This document shows, one piece after another, positions 18,967-27,564 of a stretch of 52,616 bases of DNA. Numbering within the stretch: the first letter of the stretch is position 1; every line of letters starts with the position of its first letter. Position numbers and translations under genes: made by a program. A model generated the notes under the pieces. The model did no database searches. It was given only the letters and a program-made list of their open reading frames with translations, and was not told where the DNA came from. Source of the stretch: Mycolicibacter acidiphilus (GTDB lineage Bacteria; Actinomycetota; Actinomycetes; Mycobacteriales; Mycobacteriaceae); the NCBI RefSeq assembly GCF_018455725.1, contig NZ_JAHCLR010000018.1, positions 1 to 52,616 on the forward strand, given 5' to 3'.

Positions 18967-20061
18967 ATGGCCCGTCACATTATCGCTGTCCGTGTCGGCG
19001 CTGGTGGCGCGTTGGCTTTGCTGGTTGGCCTGGGTGCCGCGTCGGCGGCACTGGCCGACCCGGGTCCGACCGCCGACGACATTGCAGCCGTGTTGACCGG
19101 CTACGGGCTTGTGAGCAGTGACTTCACCGGGTCCACCACCCTCCTCGACGCGGCGACCGCCCTGGCTGACAACGCACAGACCGATGTGTTCGGCGGCGAC
19201 GTCACCGCAAGCGAGGTGACCAACGTCTTCATCAGCGACGGCATTGTCAACCAACCCACGAGACAGGCGCTCTACTACGATTCGCCCTTGATCGCTTACG
19301 ACCTCAACCACGTCATCCCCTCGGGCGACGAAATCCAATCAGTACTTAGCGCAGACGGGGTCACCAGCTCGGACTTCAGCGGCGACACCACCGTCGGCGA
19401 GGTCGCCAACGCACTCGCCGCCTACCAAGGCATCCTGACCGCAGGCACCGATCGCGGCACCGATATCTTCGGGGGCTCGGTCTCGGCAAGCCAAGTCACC
19501 GCCGCCCTGGGCATCGACGGCTACCAGTTTGCCAGTGCCTCGGATGTCAACGCGGCCGACATCGCCGCTGACCTCAACGGGGCCACCCCGCCGCCGGGCG
19601 CCACCAACATCCCCGCCGATTACACTTTCGCTGACGGCAACCCCGACACCGCCGCCGAAAACGGCACCCCGGTCGATGACCAGGGCTACTCGGCGCTGTT
19701 CGGGGCCGAGGGCGGCGTCGGCGCGCACAACGCGGCCCTGGACGCGGCTTTGTTCCAGACCGACCCGGTCGACGCGGCAAACTTCTACAACGCCGTCACG
19801 TATTTCGAAGAAAGCAACGACCACCCGCTCACCGATTTGGTCTACTCGTTCGACCACAACGCGTTTGCGAGCGCGACGTTCGACGGCATCGACGGAGCCT
19901 TCCTCCAACCCGGCGGCGGCTACCTGATTCCGACCGACTCCCTGGGCTTCCTGGCCACCGAAATCGATTTCGTGCTCAACGGCAACGGACTCAGCTCCAT
20001 CCTCGACTCGAACGTGGATCTGCTCGCCGCCGGTGCCGCTGACATGGACCTGGGCATTTAA
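18967..20061 (+). CDS. Secreted protein with internal ~80-residue duplication
   Basis: 364 residues. Signal peptide MARHIIAVRVGAGGALALLV to a likely AALA|DPG cleavage. Two repeats follow: the first contains IAAVLTGYGLVSSDFTGSTT and TDVFGGDVTASEVT, the second IQSVLSADGVTSSDFSGDTT and TDIFGGSVSASQVT. The C-terminal ~170 residues are acidic and different (FYNAVTYFEESNDHPLTDLV). Function unknown. The ATG at 18967 has GGGAG upstream; the frame open to 18862 lacks one. It follows the Mtb12-like pair on the same strand, with 273 bp of apparently empty sequence between. Confidence 0.75.
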   Translation: MARHIIAVRVGAGGALALLVGLGAASAALADPGPTADDIAAVLTGYGLVSSDFTGSTTLLDAATALADNAQTDVFGGDVTASEVTNVFISDGIVNQPTRQALYYDSPLIAYDLNHVIPSGDEIQSVLSADGVTSSDFSGDTTVGEVANALAAYQGILTAGTDRGTDIFGGSVSASQVTAALGIDGYQFASASDVNAADIAADLNGATPPPGATNIPADYTFADGNPDTAAENGTPVDDQGYSALFGAEGGVGAHNAALDAALFQTDPVDAANFYNAVTYFEESNDHPLTDLVYSFDHNAFASATFDGIDGAFLQPGGGYLIPTDSLGFLATEIDFVLNGNGLSSILDSNVDLLAAGAADMDLGI

Positions 20062-20361
20062 TACCAGTAAAGAAATTCCTCACGCGCGAGGTTGGGGACT
20101 GTGTTCGGCAGCGTGCGGGCGGGTGGGCCGACGCGGGGTCGCGGTGAAGGTGCTGGCCGCGGAGCGATAGGCGCAAGCGTCGTTGGCCTGGTGGCAGCTG
20201 GCACGAACGCTGCGGGTGTATTCACTGGCTGGTGGCACTGGTGCTCGGCGGCGGACGCAGGGCGCAGTGGAGCGACCGGCGCGGACGGGAGCGCCAGCGG
20301 ACGGAAGCGAAGGGAGCGCAGCGCAGCCCGGAGGTAGCCGCCGAGTTGTCTGTTCTGCTGC
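20062..20361. other. Non-coding junction between cargo and AICE core
   Basis: No convincing gene. GTAAAGAAATTCCTC at about 20070 resembles the start of copy B at 18085 (GTAAAGAAGTTCTTC), so this may be a degraded copy of that 5' end. The remainder is G+C-rich with short direct repeats such as GGAGCG(CAG). This is a reasonable place for a left boundary of the AICE, but no repeat of the right flank was found by eye. Confidence 0.35.
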
Positions 20362-21081
20362 TCAACGTGTGGTGAGCAGCCCGATCAGGGTGTCGGCGCT
20401 GCGGCCGAGATGGGCGAGGACACTGCTGCCTTTGGCGACGCTGGCCTGGGATGGGGAGCCGATGACGCCGGTAGGCGTGTAGGCGTGGATGCCGAGGCTG
20501 GTCAGGTAGCGGCGGTCGGTGGCGGTGTGGTCGCTGGTCTGCCATCCCTCGCGCAGGTAGTCGGCGTGGGCGGCGAGCAGGATGGAGGTTTCCAGTTCGC
20601 CGGCGTGCATGTCGTCGTGGTTGCTGCTGTGGATTCCGGCGGCGGCGCGGGCTTCGGCCCAGTCTTCGCGGCTGGGGTAGAGCCCAACCTTGACGGGGTT
20701 CTTGGGGTGGTTGGCTTGTTGGACGACGTTGGTCAGCACGGCGTTGCCGCCGTGGCCGTTGACGACGATCAGCCCGGCGATGTTCTGGCGTGCCAGCGAT
20801 TCGATGATGTCAGCGACGATCGCGGCCAGGGTGGTGGCGCTGATGCTGATGGTGCCGGGGTAGGCCGCGTGTTCATGCGAGCAGCCGAATGTGACTGGTG
20901 GTAGCTGAAATACGCTGTGGTGCTGATTGATTGATGATGCGATGGCACTGGCGATGAGGGTGTCGGTGCCCAGCGGCAGGTAGGGGCCGTGCTGTTCGAA
21001 TGAGCCGACCGGCAGCACCGCGACGGGGCGGGCGGTTGCGGGGTCTGTGCTGGTGCTGTCGGGAATGACTCGACGGCTCAC
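20362..21081 (-). CDS. Creatininase-family amidohydrolase
   Basis: 239 residues. The metal-binding pattern of creatininase/MftE-like proteins is visible: GSFEQHGPYLPLGTDT, CSHEHAAYPGTIS, VNGHGGN and DDMHAGELETS. These enzymes hydrolyse amide bonds in small cyclic or peptide substrates; the substrate here is unknown. No mycofactocin genes are nearby, so a role in mycofactocin maturation is unlikely. GTG 21081 overlaps the stop of the XRE regulator by 4 bp, so the two form one operon. It may be cargo or an accessory enzyme that accompanies the AICE regulator. Confidence 0.85.
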   Translation of the reverse strand: MSRRVIPDSTSTDPATARPVAVLPVGSFEQHGPYLPLGTDTLIASAIASSINQHHSVFQLPPVTFGCSHEHAAYPGTISISATTLAAIVADIIESLARQNIAGLIVVNGHGGNAVLTNVVQQANHPKNPVKVGLYPSREDWAEARAAAGIHSSNHDDMHAGELETSILLAAHADYLREGWQTSDHTATDRRYLTSLGIHAYTPTGVIGSPSQASVAKGSSVLAHLGRSADTLIGLLTTR

Positions 21082-22280
21082 GGGAGGACCCCTTGGGTGG
21101 CGTTTTTGATGCGGCCGGCGAGCTGTTGCAGGATCGAGTCTTTGTTTCGTCGCCGGCGCTCCCGCACGATGGTGCCTGCCTGGGCCAGATGACGTCTGGC
21201 TCGCTGGGAAGGCGCGGCCAGGTAGCCCGGGATCGCCGTGCCGGTCAGTGCGAGTGCTTTTTGGTATTCGCCGGTGGCGATCCAGGCGTGCAGGAGTCGC
21301 ATGTCGGCCACGGTCTGGTCGCGATGCTGTTGCGATGTCCAGGCGTGATGGTGCGTGGCGAGCAGCGCTACTGCTTTGTCGGAGTCACCGATGCGTAGGT
21401 AGCCGGAGGCGATTTCGCTGGCGACGTAGGCGCCGTGGGCGTAGATCGCATGATCGTGCGGATGGGGTTGCAGGTCACCGAGTTCGAGGGCTGCGGCGGC
21501 GTGGCGGTGAAAAGCCCGCTCATTCTTGTTGGCCAGCTCCGCGAGGGCCTGTTGGCGGGCGATGCTGGCGGCCAGACGGCCCACGTCGTGGCCGTCGATG
21601 AGTTCGGCGGCATCAGCGGCCAACGCGGCGGCCAGGTCGGGGTTGGTGCGGGTGAGAATGTTGGATTGACGCATCAAGATCATGGCGTTGAATGCCGGGC
21701 CGGCCGTACGCAGGTGCAAGGCGGCGGTGTGGGTGAGTCGTTCCGCGGCGGCGTGATCTCCGACATCTTGGGCGATCCACCCGGCGACCTCGGCGGTAGT
21801 CCCGGCAGCATGCCGCATTTCCGCTTTGACCTGTGATGGCGCGTGGACGATCAGGGATTCGATGGTGAGCAGATCGGATTCCACCAGCGGGCGGGCGTGC
21901 TGGGGGCCGAAGGTGTGCTCAGCTCGGATGTGGGCATGTTGCTGGGCGGCGATGACGGCCACTACGTCACGGTCGACGGGCACTTGCAGCAGCAGCGGGT
22001 GCGGCAGGTCGGTGGTGATCGGCACGCTGAACATCTCGTCGGGTTCGACGCCGAACACCGCGGCGAGGTCTTCGCGCCACATCGGGCCGAGCATTCCGGT
22101 CCGCTCGATCTGGGCGATTTTCTGTCGCAGGGACTCCTGGGTGGGCAGGTCGGCATCCCCGCGTAGCGTGCGGACGTTTTCGACCTCGATCGCCAACTCG
22201 CGCAGGCTGTAGCCGTAGCGCTTGCGGGCCGCGCTGAGCCGCTGCGCGTTGAGTGCGCGGATCGGGTCGGCTGCGGCCAT
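21078..22280 (-). CDS. XRE-type regulator with TPR-like C-terminal domain
   Basis: About 400 residues. The N-terminal ~85 residues hold a helix-turn-helix of XRE type (NAQRLSAARKRYGYSLRELA through AVFGVEPDEMFSV), with a ~12-residue insertion between the helices. The remainder is helical and Ala-rich with TPR-like pairs (GDHAAAERLTHTAALHLRTA, IGDSDKAVALLATHHHAW). Such proteins control AICE and plasmid transfer genes, sometimes in response to a bound signal. ATG 22280 was chosen at the start of the domain; another ATG at 22292 is possible. It is divergent from the transfer and replication genes and followed by the creatininase. Confidence 0.8.
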   Translation of the reverse strand: MAAADPIRALNAQRLSAARKRYGYSLRELAIEVENVRTLRGDADLPTQESLRQKIAQIERTGMLGPMWREDLAAVFGVEPDEMFSVPITTDLPHPLLLQVPVDRDVVAVIAAQQHAHIRAEHTFGPQHARPLVESDLLTIESLIVHAPSQVKAEMRHAAGTTAEVAGWIAQDVGDHAAAERLTHTAALHLRTAGPAFNAMILMRQSNILTRTNPDLAAALAADAAELIDGHDVGRLAASIARQQALAELANKNERAFHRHAAAALELGDLQPHPHDHAIYAHGAYVASEIASGYLRIGDSDKAVALLATHHHAWTSQQHRDQTVADMRLLHAWIATGEYQKALALTGTAIPGYLAAPSQRARRHLAQAGTIVRERRRRNKDSILQQLAGRIKNATQGVLP

Positions 22281-22338
22281 GACTTCGATCATGCCGCATA
22301 TATCACCGCAGGTCAGCAACCTGTGCGCGTTTGCGGTC

Positions 22339-22363
22339 ATCACTGCTATCACTGCCTATCACT
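22339..22363 (+). promoter_or_regulatory. Triple ATCACT direct repeats in divergent AICE promoter
   Basis: ATCACT occurs at 22339-22344, 22348-22353 and 22358-22363, spaced 9 and 10 bp, which places copies on one face of the helix. A related ATCACC lies at about 22302. The position between the regulator and the transfer and replication operon suits an operator for the XRE protein; iterons for the Rep are an alternative. Confidence 0.45.
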
Positions 22364-22447
22364 TCCTGGCGCATCGCGGGATGGCGCTTCCTTGTCTGGC
22401 GGGTGAACACACCCGCGGGAAAACAAACGAGGAAGGACAGCACCGGC

Positions 22448-22789
22448 ATGAAACTGAGAATCGACACGAGCGGCGTGACGTTCTTGTGCACGCGGGTTCC
22501 TGAGCAGCGCACCAATTTCGACACCGGGGCACCACGCGTCGACAAGGCCACCGGGCAAGCGCTGTGGCAGGTGCAGTTGATCGCCCTGGACGCCACCGGC
22601 GGCGAAGTGCTGGCGGTCACCGTGGTCGGTGAACCGAAAGTCACTGTCGGCCAGCCGGTGGCGGTAGCGGGTCTGGTGGCGTTGCCGTGGTCGCAAGACG
22701 GCCGCTCGGGCATCGCGTATCGCGCCGAATCCATCACCGCCACCGACCCCGCCACGGCGACCGTCAAGACGGGCCAGCAGGCCCGGTAA
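22448..22789 (+). CDS. Small AICE-associated protein (SCO3933-like)
   Basis: 113 residues, predicted beta-rich, soluble. Features include MKLRIDTSGVTFLCTRVPEQ, a central KATGQALWQVQLIALD and VGQPVAVAGLVALPW. Proteins of this size and pattern regularly precede the FtsK gene in actinobacterial AICEs and are annotated as SCO3933-type regulatory proteins (recalled). The fold recalls OB-fold single-strand binders, but this is only an impression. Start chosen at ATG 22448 with GAGGAAGGA upstream. First gene of the transfer and replication operon. Confidence 0.65.
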   Translation: MKLRIDTSGVTFLCTRVPEQRTNFDTGAPRVDKATGQALWQVQLIALDATGGEVLAVTVVGEPKVTVGQPVAVAGLVALPWSQDGRSGIAYRAESITATDPATATVKTGQQAR

Positions 22790-22795
22790 CCGGAT

Positions 22796-22862
22796 GCCGG
22801 CCCGGCAGTTGCGCACACCAGCGCGTCGGGGCTGCCGGGCTGGCACCCCCCTTCCCTTTTTT
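22796..22862 (+). terminator. Hairpin and T-run between small AICE gene and translocase
   Basis: A 13-bp stem (22796-22808 with 22832-22844, one G-T pair) is followed after 12 nt by a run of six T (22857-22862). It may act as an attenuator that lets only part of the transcripts reach the translocase gene. Confidence 0.4.
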
Positions 22863-22887
22863 CCGTCGTCAGTGAAAGCAGGCCGTC

Positions 22888-24303
22888 ATGTCGAACACCC
22901 CAAACAATAAGCGCCACAACAACAATCCATCACCCCATGATGACTGGATCGGTGAGCTGATCGTGGCGGCAGTCAAAGCCGCCGGACAGCTACTGTGGTG
23001 GGCGATCCTGTTTCCCGTCCTGAGCGTCCCGGCCATCGTGGCGCTCTGGGTCACCGTCAGCCACGGGGCGCGGGCCGGCGTGTTGACCGCCATCGCGGAG
23101 ATCGCGGCATATGTCGGCTGGTCGGTATGCGAGCCGTCATCGTTTAGCCGGTGGGTGACCAACCCGCTGCGGCAGCGGTTCTGGGCGTGGTGGCGGTATC
23201 ACCGCAACTGGGCATCGGTGTGCGCCCTGCACGGGCTGACCGCCAAACTCGGTGAGCGCACGCTGGTGCCCGCCGTGGAGTCGGTGCGGATCGGCCGCCA
23301 CGCCGACGTACTGTGCCTGCGCGTGGTGACCGGCCAGTCGATTGCTGACTGGCAAAAACGCGCCCCCGCGCTGGCGGCGACCTGGGGTGCGCAGCGGTTG
23401 ACGATCCGCGCCACGGCGCCGGGGCAGCTGCGGATCATCATCGGCCGCGGTGATGTGCTCGGCCAGCCGATCGCGGTACCGATGCCAACCCCGGCCACTG
23501 AGGTCGATCTGGGCGCGGTGCGGGTCGGGGTCACCGAATCACGGCGCTGGTGGACGTTGCCGGTGCTCGGGCAGCACCTGCTGGTTGCCGGTGCCACCGG
23601 AGCGGGCAAGGGTTCGGTGCTGTGGTCGCTGATCGCCGGGCTGGCACCCCAAGTGAAAACCGGGCGGGTGCGGCTGTGGGTGATCGACCCCAAAGGCGGC
23701 ATGGAACTCGGCGCCGGCGCACCGCTGTTCACCCGGTTCTGCTATCACACGGGGCAACCCACCGTGGAGCTGCTGCGGCAGCTGGTGGAGCTGATGCACG
23801 CACGCGCCGCCCGGCTGCGCGGGCACACCCGACTGCACAACCCCACTGTCGGCGAGCCGCTGTATGTGGTGATCATCGACGAGATTGCCGCGCTGACCGC
23901 CTATGTCAGCGACCGCAAACTGCGTGCCGAGATCGAACACCTACTCGGGCTGCTGTTATCGCAGGGGCGGGCGGTCGGGATTTCGGTGGTGGCCGCGGTG
24001 CAAGACCCGGCCAAAGACACCCTGCCGGTGCGCCAACTGTTCACCGTGCGCATCGGGCTGCGCATGACCGAAGCCACCCAGACCGCGATGGTGCTCGGAC
24101 AAGGAGCCCGCGATGCCGGCGCCGAATGCGACCTGATCGCCGATGCCACCCCGGGGATCGGCTACGTGATGATCGACGGCACCGCCGACCCGGCACGGGT
24201 CCGCGCCTTTCACGTCACCGACCGCGACATCAGCGTTTTGGCCCGCACCTTTCGGGCACCGCGCCCCGGCGGTGAGCATTCCCAGGGGCGGGGTCCGCAG
24301 TGA
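22888..24303 (+). CDS. FtsK/SpoIIIE-type DNA translocase (TraB-like transfer protein)
   Basis: 471 residues. Two membrane segments lie at about 30-75 (LLWWAILFPVLSVPAIVALW). The ATPase follows with Walker A GATGAGKGS at 235-243 (Lys241) and Walker B VVIIDEIAAL near 330; a Gln-rich sensor motif VVAAVQDPAKD is also seen. TraB/TraSA proteins form a hexameric pore that moves double-stranded DNA between mycelial cells. At 471 residues it lies in the usual AICE size class. Its stop overlaps the next start by 4 bp (GTGA). Confidence 0.88.
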   Translation: MSNTPNNKRHNNNPSPHDDWIGELIVAAVKAAGQLLWWAILFPVLSVPAIVALWVTVSHGARAGVLTAIAEIAAYVGWSVCEPSSFSRWVTNPLRQRFWAWWRYHRNWASVCALHGLTAKLGERTLVPAVESVRIGRHADVLCLRVVTGQSIADWQKRAPALAATWGAQRLTIRATAPGQLRIIIGRGDVLGQPIAVPMPTPATEVDLGAVRVGVTESRRWWTLPVLGQHLLVAGATGAGKGSVLWSLIAGLAPQVKTGRVRLWVIDPKGGMELGAGAPLFTRFCYHTGQPTVELLRQLVELMHARAARLRGHTRLHNPTVGEPLYVVIIDEIAALTAYVSDRKLRAEIEHLLGLLLSQGRAVGISVVAAVQDPAKDTLPVRQLFTVRIGLRMTEATQTAMVLGQGARDAGAECDLIADATPGIGYVMIDGTADPARVRAFHVTDRDISVLARTFRAPRPGGEHSQGRGPQ

Positions 24304-25919
24304 GTACTGCCGCCGACGTGGTGGGCGGCCCGGTGATCGCACTGCCGGGTCTGCCCACCACCACCGACCCCGCGCCGGTCATCACCGAAATGGTTCGGCG
24401 CGCATCCTCACCACGCTTTGAGACATGGTGGCGGCGGGTGGAATCGGTCGGCTACTGCGCCCATCCGATCCAGCTGGTCGGCGCCGACACCGCGGGGCTC
24501 CGGCACATGGTGTGGACGCGCTGCAACAATCGTCGGACTACGGTCTGCCCGTCGTGTTCGGATTTGTATGCCCGCGACACCTGGCAGCTGGTGCACGCTG
24601 GTGCCGCTGGCGGGCACCACAACATATCCACCGAGGTCGCTACCCGCCCCCAGGTGTTCGCCACGCTCACCGCGCCGGGGTACGGAAGCGTGCACAACAC
24701 CACCGGCAGCACCTGTCACCCGAAACGCAGCGGGGCAGCCACTAGATGTCAGCACGGTAAACCACTGTCCTGCACCATGATCCACTCTGCCCATGATCCT
24801 GCGGTGGGTCAGCCGTTATGCGGTGATTGCTATGACTACCTCGGGCATGTGCTGTTCGCCTGGCATCTGCCTGAACTGTGGCGGCGCTTCACCATCGCAC
24901 TACGCCGAGCTGTCGCAACACATCTGAAGGCCATTGGCATGTCCTCGGATTCGGTGCGGATGAGCTTCGTCAAGGTCGTCGAGCTGCAAGTGCGTGCCAT
25001 TCCGCACATTCACGCCCTGATCCGCCTCGACCCACCCGGTCATCCCGCCACCACCGCATCGAGTGGCCGTGACACTGACGGCCCCGCCGCCTCTCGGGGT
25101 GGTGGGGAGCCCCGTTCGAGAGTCGGCCAGGATACGGGCTGGTCGTCACCGATCACCGCCACCGACCTGACCGCTCTGATTCACCAAGCCGCCGGCCGTG
25201 TCCGCATCGACATCACCGCCGGCGACAGCGACAGCGGACGAGATGACGTGCGGACGGTGCGTTTCGGCACCCAAATCGACACTCAAGCATTGACATCCGA
25301 AACCGACACGGCCGCAACCGACCCCGCAACGGTGGGAACCGCGGTGAGTGCATCGTCGCGGCTTTCACCGCGCCGGGTCGCCGCCTATTTGGCGAAATAC
25401 GTCACCAAATCGTTGCACGACTTCGGGATCACCGCGCGACGCCTATCCGCCGAAGCGATCACCGGCTTGGATGTCAGTGAGCATGTGCGCGCTATCTTGG
25501 CCACCATCGCCGAGCTGGCCGAACACGGTAGTGGCGCGGTGACGGGGATCGGGCGCTGGCTGCACACGCTGGGGTATCGCGGGCACATCACCACCAAATC
25601 CCGGCACTACTCCACCACCTTGGGCGCCCTGCGCACCGCCCGCGCCACCTGGACCCGCCAGCAAGCAACGAAAGACGCAACGCAACGAAACGGAACCTCA
25701 CCCGGCGGCGCGGTGACCGGCCCCGACCAGCGGCCTTACGCGGCGCTCGACTCCGATGAGGTGTTCTGGGAGTTCGACTACGCTGGACACGCCAGCGCCG
25801 GGGAGCGGGTGCTGGTCGTCTCCGCAGCCCTGCGTCACATCGCTGCCCGCATCGCCGGTATCACCGAATCCCGCTGTGCCACTGGAAGAATCCCGCCCAT
25901 GCCTCCGGGTGCCGGATAA
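24300..25919 (+). CDS. RepSA-like replication initiator (HUH rolling-circle type)
   Basis: 539 residues from a GTG at 24300. A zinc-like motif occurs at C83-P-S-C86, followed by RDTWQLV and VFATLTAPGYGSVH. The HUH motif is H236-I-H238 in AIPHIHALIRLD. The catalytic Tyr region is AAYLAKYVTKSL with Y363 and Y367. These are the marks of rolling-circle initiators of the pSAM2 RepSA type. A low-complexity Ser/Thr/Asp-rich insert lies at about 250-345, between HUH and Tyr motifs. Overlaps the translocase by 4 bp; a TAATG overlap leads to the next small ORF. Confidence 0.85.
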   Translation: MSTAADVVGGPVIALPGLPTTTDPAPVITEMVRRASSPRFETWWRRVESVGYCAHPIQLVGADTAGLRHMVWTRCNNRRTTVCPSCSDLYARDTWQLVHAGAAGGHHNISTEVATRPQVFATLTAPGYGSVHNTTGSTCHPKRSGAATRCQHGKPLSCTMIHSAHDPAVGQPLCGDCYDYLGHVLFAWHLPELWRRFTIALRRAVATHLKAIGMSSDSVRMSFVKVVELQVRAIPHIHALIRLDPPGHPATTASSGRDTDGPAASRGGGEPRSRVGQDTGWSSPITATDLTALIHQAAGRVRIDITAGDSDSGRDDVRTVRFGTQIDTQALTSETDTAATDPATVGTAVSASSRLSPRRVAAYLAKYVTKSLHDFGITARRLSAEAITGLDVSEHVRAILATIAELAEHGSGAVTGIGRWLHTLGYRGHITTKSRHYSTTLGALRTARATWTRQQATKDATQRNGTSPGGAVTGPDQRPYAALDSDEVFWEFDYAGHASAGERVLVVSAALRHIAARIAGITESRCATGRIPPMPPGAG

Positions 25920-26203
25920 TGACCACCACACCCGGTGACGCGACGGGAGACGCCGCTAGCAGCAGTGACTCCGGCGTGCTGCCCCTTCATGAGCGGCCCG
26001 AGTTCATCGCGTGGCTGACCGCATCGTGTGAACGCCACGACGTGCCGGTCACCGTGACCGACCCGACCGTCATCGCCCGGATCGCCACGCTCCTTGGGGC
26101 CGATCGCCCGCCGACGTCGTCGGGTCAGACCCGCCACACCGGGGCCACCCGGTCGATGTCCAGGCGGCGCGCACCCGGTGTGCCCGGTGCAATCACGGCG
26201 TGA
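25919..26203 (+). CDS. Small acidic-to-basic protein, unknown
   Basis: 94 residues. It begins at a TAATG overlap with the Rep gene, so it is translated by re-initiation. The part ERPEFIAWLTASCERHDVPV followed by VIARIATLLG looks like a compact helical domain; the last ~30 residues are basic and lie antisense to the 3' end of the integrase, with 79 bp of convergent overlap. Family not recognised. Its position beside the integrase makes it a candidate recombination directionality factor, but nothing in the sequence proves this. Confidence 0.55.
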   Translation: MTTTPGDATGDAASSSDSGVLPLHERPEFIAWLTASCERHDVPVTVTDPTVIARIATLLGADRPPTSSGQTRHTGATRSMSRRRAPGVPGAITA

Positions 26204-27564
26204 TCCAACACCGCTTTGACGATCGCCTGCTGGCGACCCAAATCCATTCCGTCCCAGTCGGTGCGCAACACCCCGCCGGTCCCGGCCAACTCGAACACCG
26301 CCGTCGTGTCAGTCGCCGCAGCAATATCTCGGCGTGCCGTCGTGATGCGTTCGGTGATCGGATCACGCGCCGCAATCCACTCCCGCGCCGTGATCGCCCC
26401 ATCGGCATACAAGCCGGCCAACTCATCAAGACGTTCCTGATCGGCATCGACCTGGGCGGCCAACGCGGAAACATCAGCATCAGCGGTGGCTTTGCCGGCC
26501 AACACGTCGGCCAACTGCGGTGAATCCAGCCGCGCCAACACCGCCTCAGCCAGCAGTTCCTCGACCGGGGCAGCGACCACCGTCAACCGGCCACACCCAC
26601 CATGATCCGGCCCCTTCAAACACACATAACGGCGTATCCGATTCTCCGGATTGCTGTGCCGAGCTTGGGAATACAGCCGGTTACCGCAACGCCCACAGCG
26701 CAACATCCCCGACAACAGATACGTGCGGGCTGATCTGGTCTTGGTCACCGCCCGGGCCGCCATCCGCGCCAATACCCGATCCCGGTCTGCCGGGGTGATG
26801 ATCGCCGGCCACACCGCCTGACCGATCACTTCTCCGCGATGCTCGCGCAACCCGGCGATACGGCCCGAAGACAACACTTGGCGCACCGCCGACGTCTGCC
26901 ACGACGCCGCCACACTCGGGGCGATCCCCGTCTCGTTGAGCCAGATCGTCAACGACCGCAGCGATTGGCCCGCCAGATACCGGTCCACCATCTCACGGAC
27001 CACTGCGGCCTCCGCTTCGCGCACGGTGATCTTGTCGGCCTCATACCCGAACGGGCGTGCTGAACCGTGTGGCAACCCGGCCTGGGCGTTCTGCAACATT
27101 TTGCGGCGGATACGGGCCGACTTGCGGCCGGACTCCTTGGCGGCGAACGCCGCGAAAATGCGGGCCATGAACAGCCCGTCATCATTACCCAAGTCGATGT
27201 CGGCGGTCACCGTCGCCACATCGCGAACCCCGACCGACTCGCACAGCGTGACGAACTCCTCCAGCTCCACCGGACGCCGATGCAGCCGATCCAAGTTGTA
27301 GACGATCACCGCATCACGATCACCTGATGCCAGATCAGCCAGCATCCGGGCGTACTGGCGTCGCGGCTTGCCGGAAAACGCCGACACATCGTTGTCGACG
27401 TACTCGGCCCCGACCGGCCAACCCCGATCCGCGGCGAGCTTGCGGCAATCCTCCAACTGCCGCGCCACCCCCAACCCCGTGCCCTCCACATCCGAGGAAA
27501 TCCGGGCATAAATCGCCGCCGACCCCACCCCAACACGCTGACCAGCAGATTTCCTCACAGACAT
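26125..27564 (-). CDS. Large serine recombinase (integrase)
   Basis: 479 residues. The resolvase domain starts AAIYARISSD with catalytic Ser23, then VIVYNLDRLHRRPVELEE and FAAKESGRKSARIRRKM. A recombinase domain (GSARPFGYEADKITVREAEA) and a zinc ribbon (LRCGRCGNRLYS and LKGPDHGGCGRL) follow, then a coiled-coil stretch (about 365-430). It should integrate the element at a short att site. The ATG at 27564 has no Shine-Dalgarno; TAAACT six nt upstream makes a leaderless message likely. It converges on the replication operon. Confidence 0.93.
   Translation of the reverse strand: MSVRKSAGQRVGVGSAAIYARISSDVEGTGLGVARQLEDCRKLAADRGWPVGAEYVDNDVSAFSGKPRRQYARMLADLASGDRDAVIVYNLDRLHRRPVELEEFVTLCESVGVRDVATVTADIDLGNDDGLFMARIFAAFAAKESGRKSARIRRKMLQNAQAGLPHGSARPFGYEADKITVREAEAAVVREMVDRYLAGQSLRSLTIWLNETGIAPSVAASWQTSAVRQVLSSGRIAGLREHRGEVIGQAVWPAIITPADRDRVLARMAARAVTKTRSARTYLLSGMLRCGRCGNRLYSQARHSNPENRIRRYVCLKGPDHGGCGRLTVVAAPVEELLAEAVLARLDSPQLADVLAGKATADADVSALAAQVDADQERLDELAGLYADGAITAREWIAARDPITERITTARRDIAAATDTTAVFELAGTGGVLRTDWDGMDLGRQQAIVKAVLDHAVIAPGTPGARRLDIDRVAPVWRV

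Noticed and set aside
20362-21081. Mycofactocin MftE
   Set aside because: The creatininase motifs fit, but no mftA-mftD genes are near and the gene is coupled to an AICE-type regulator.
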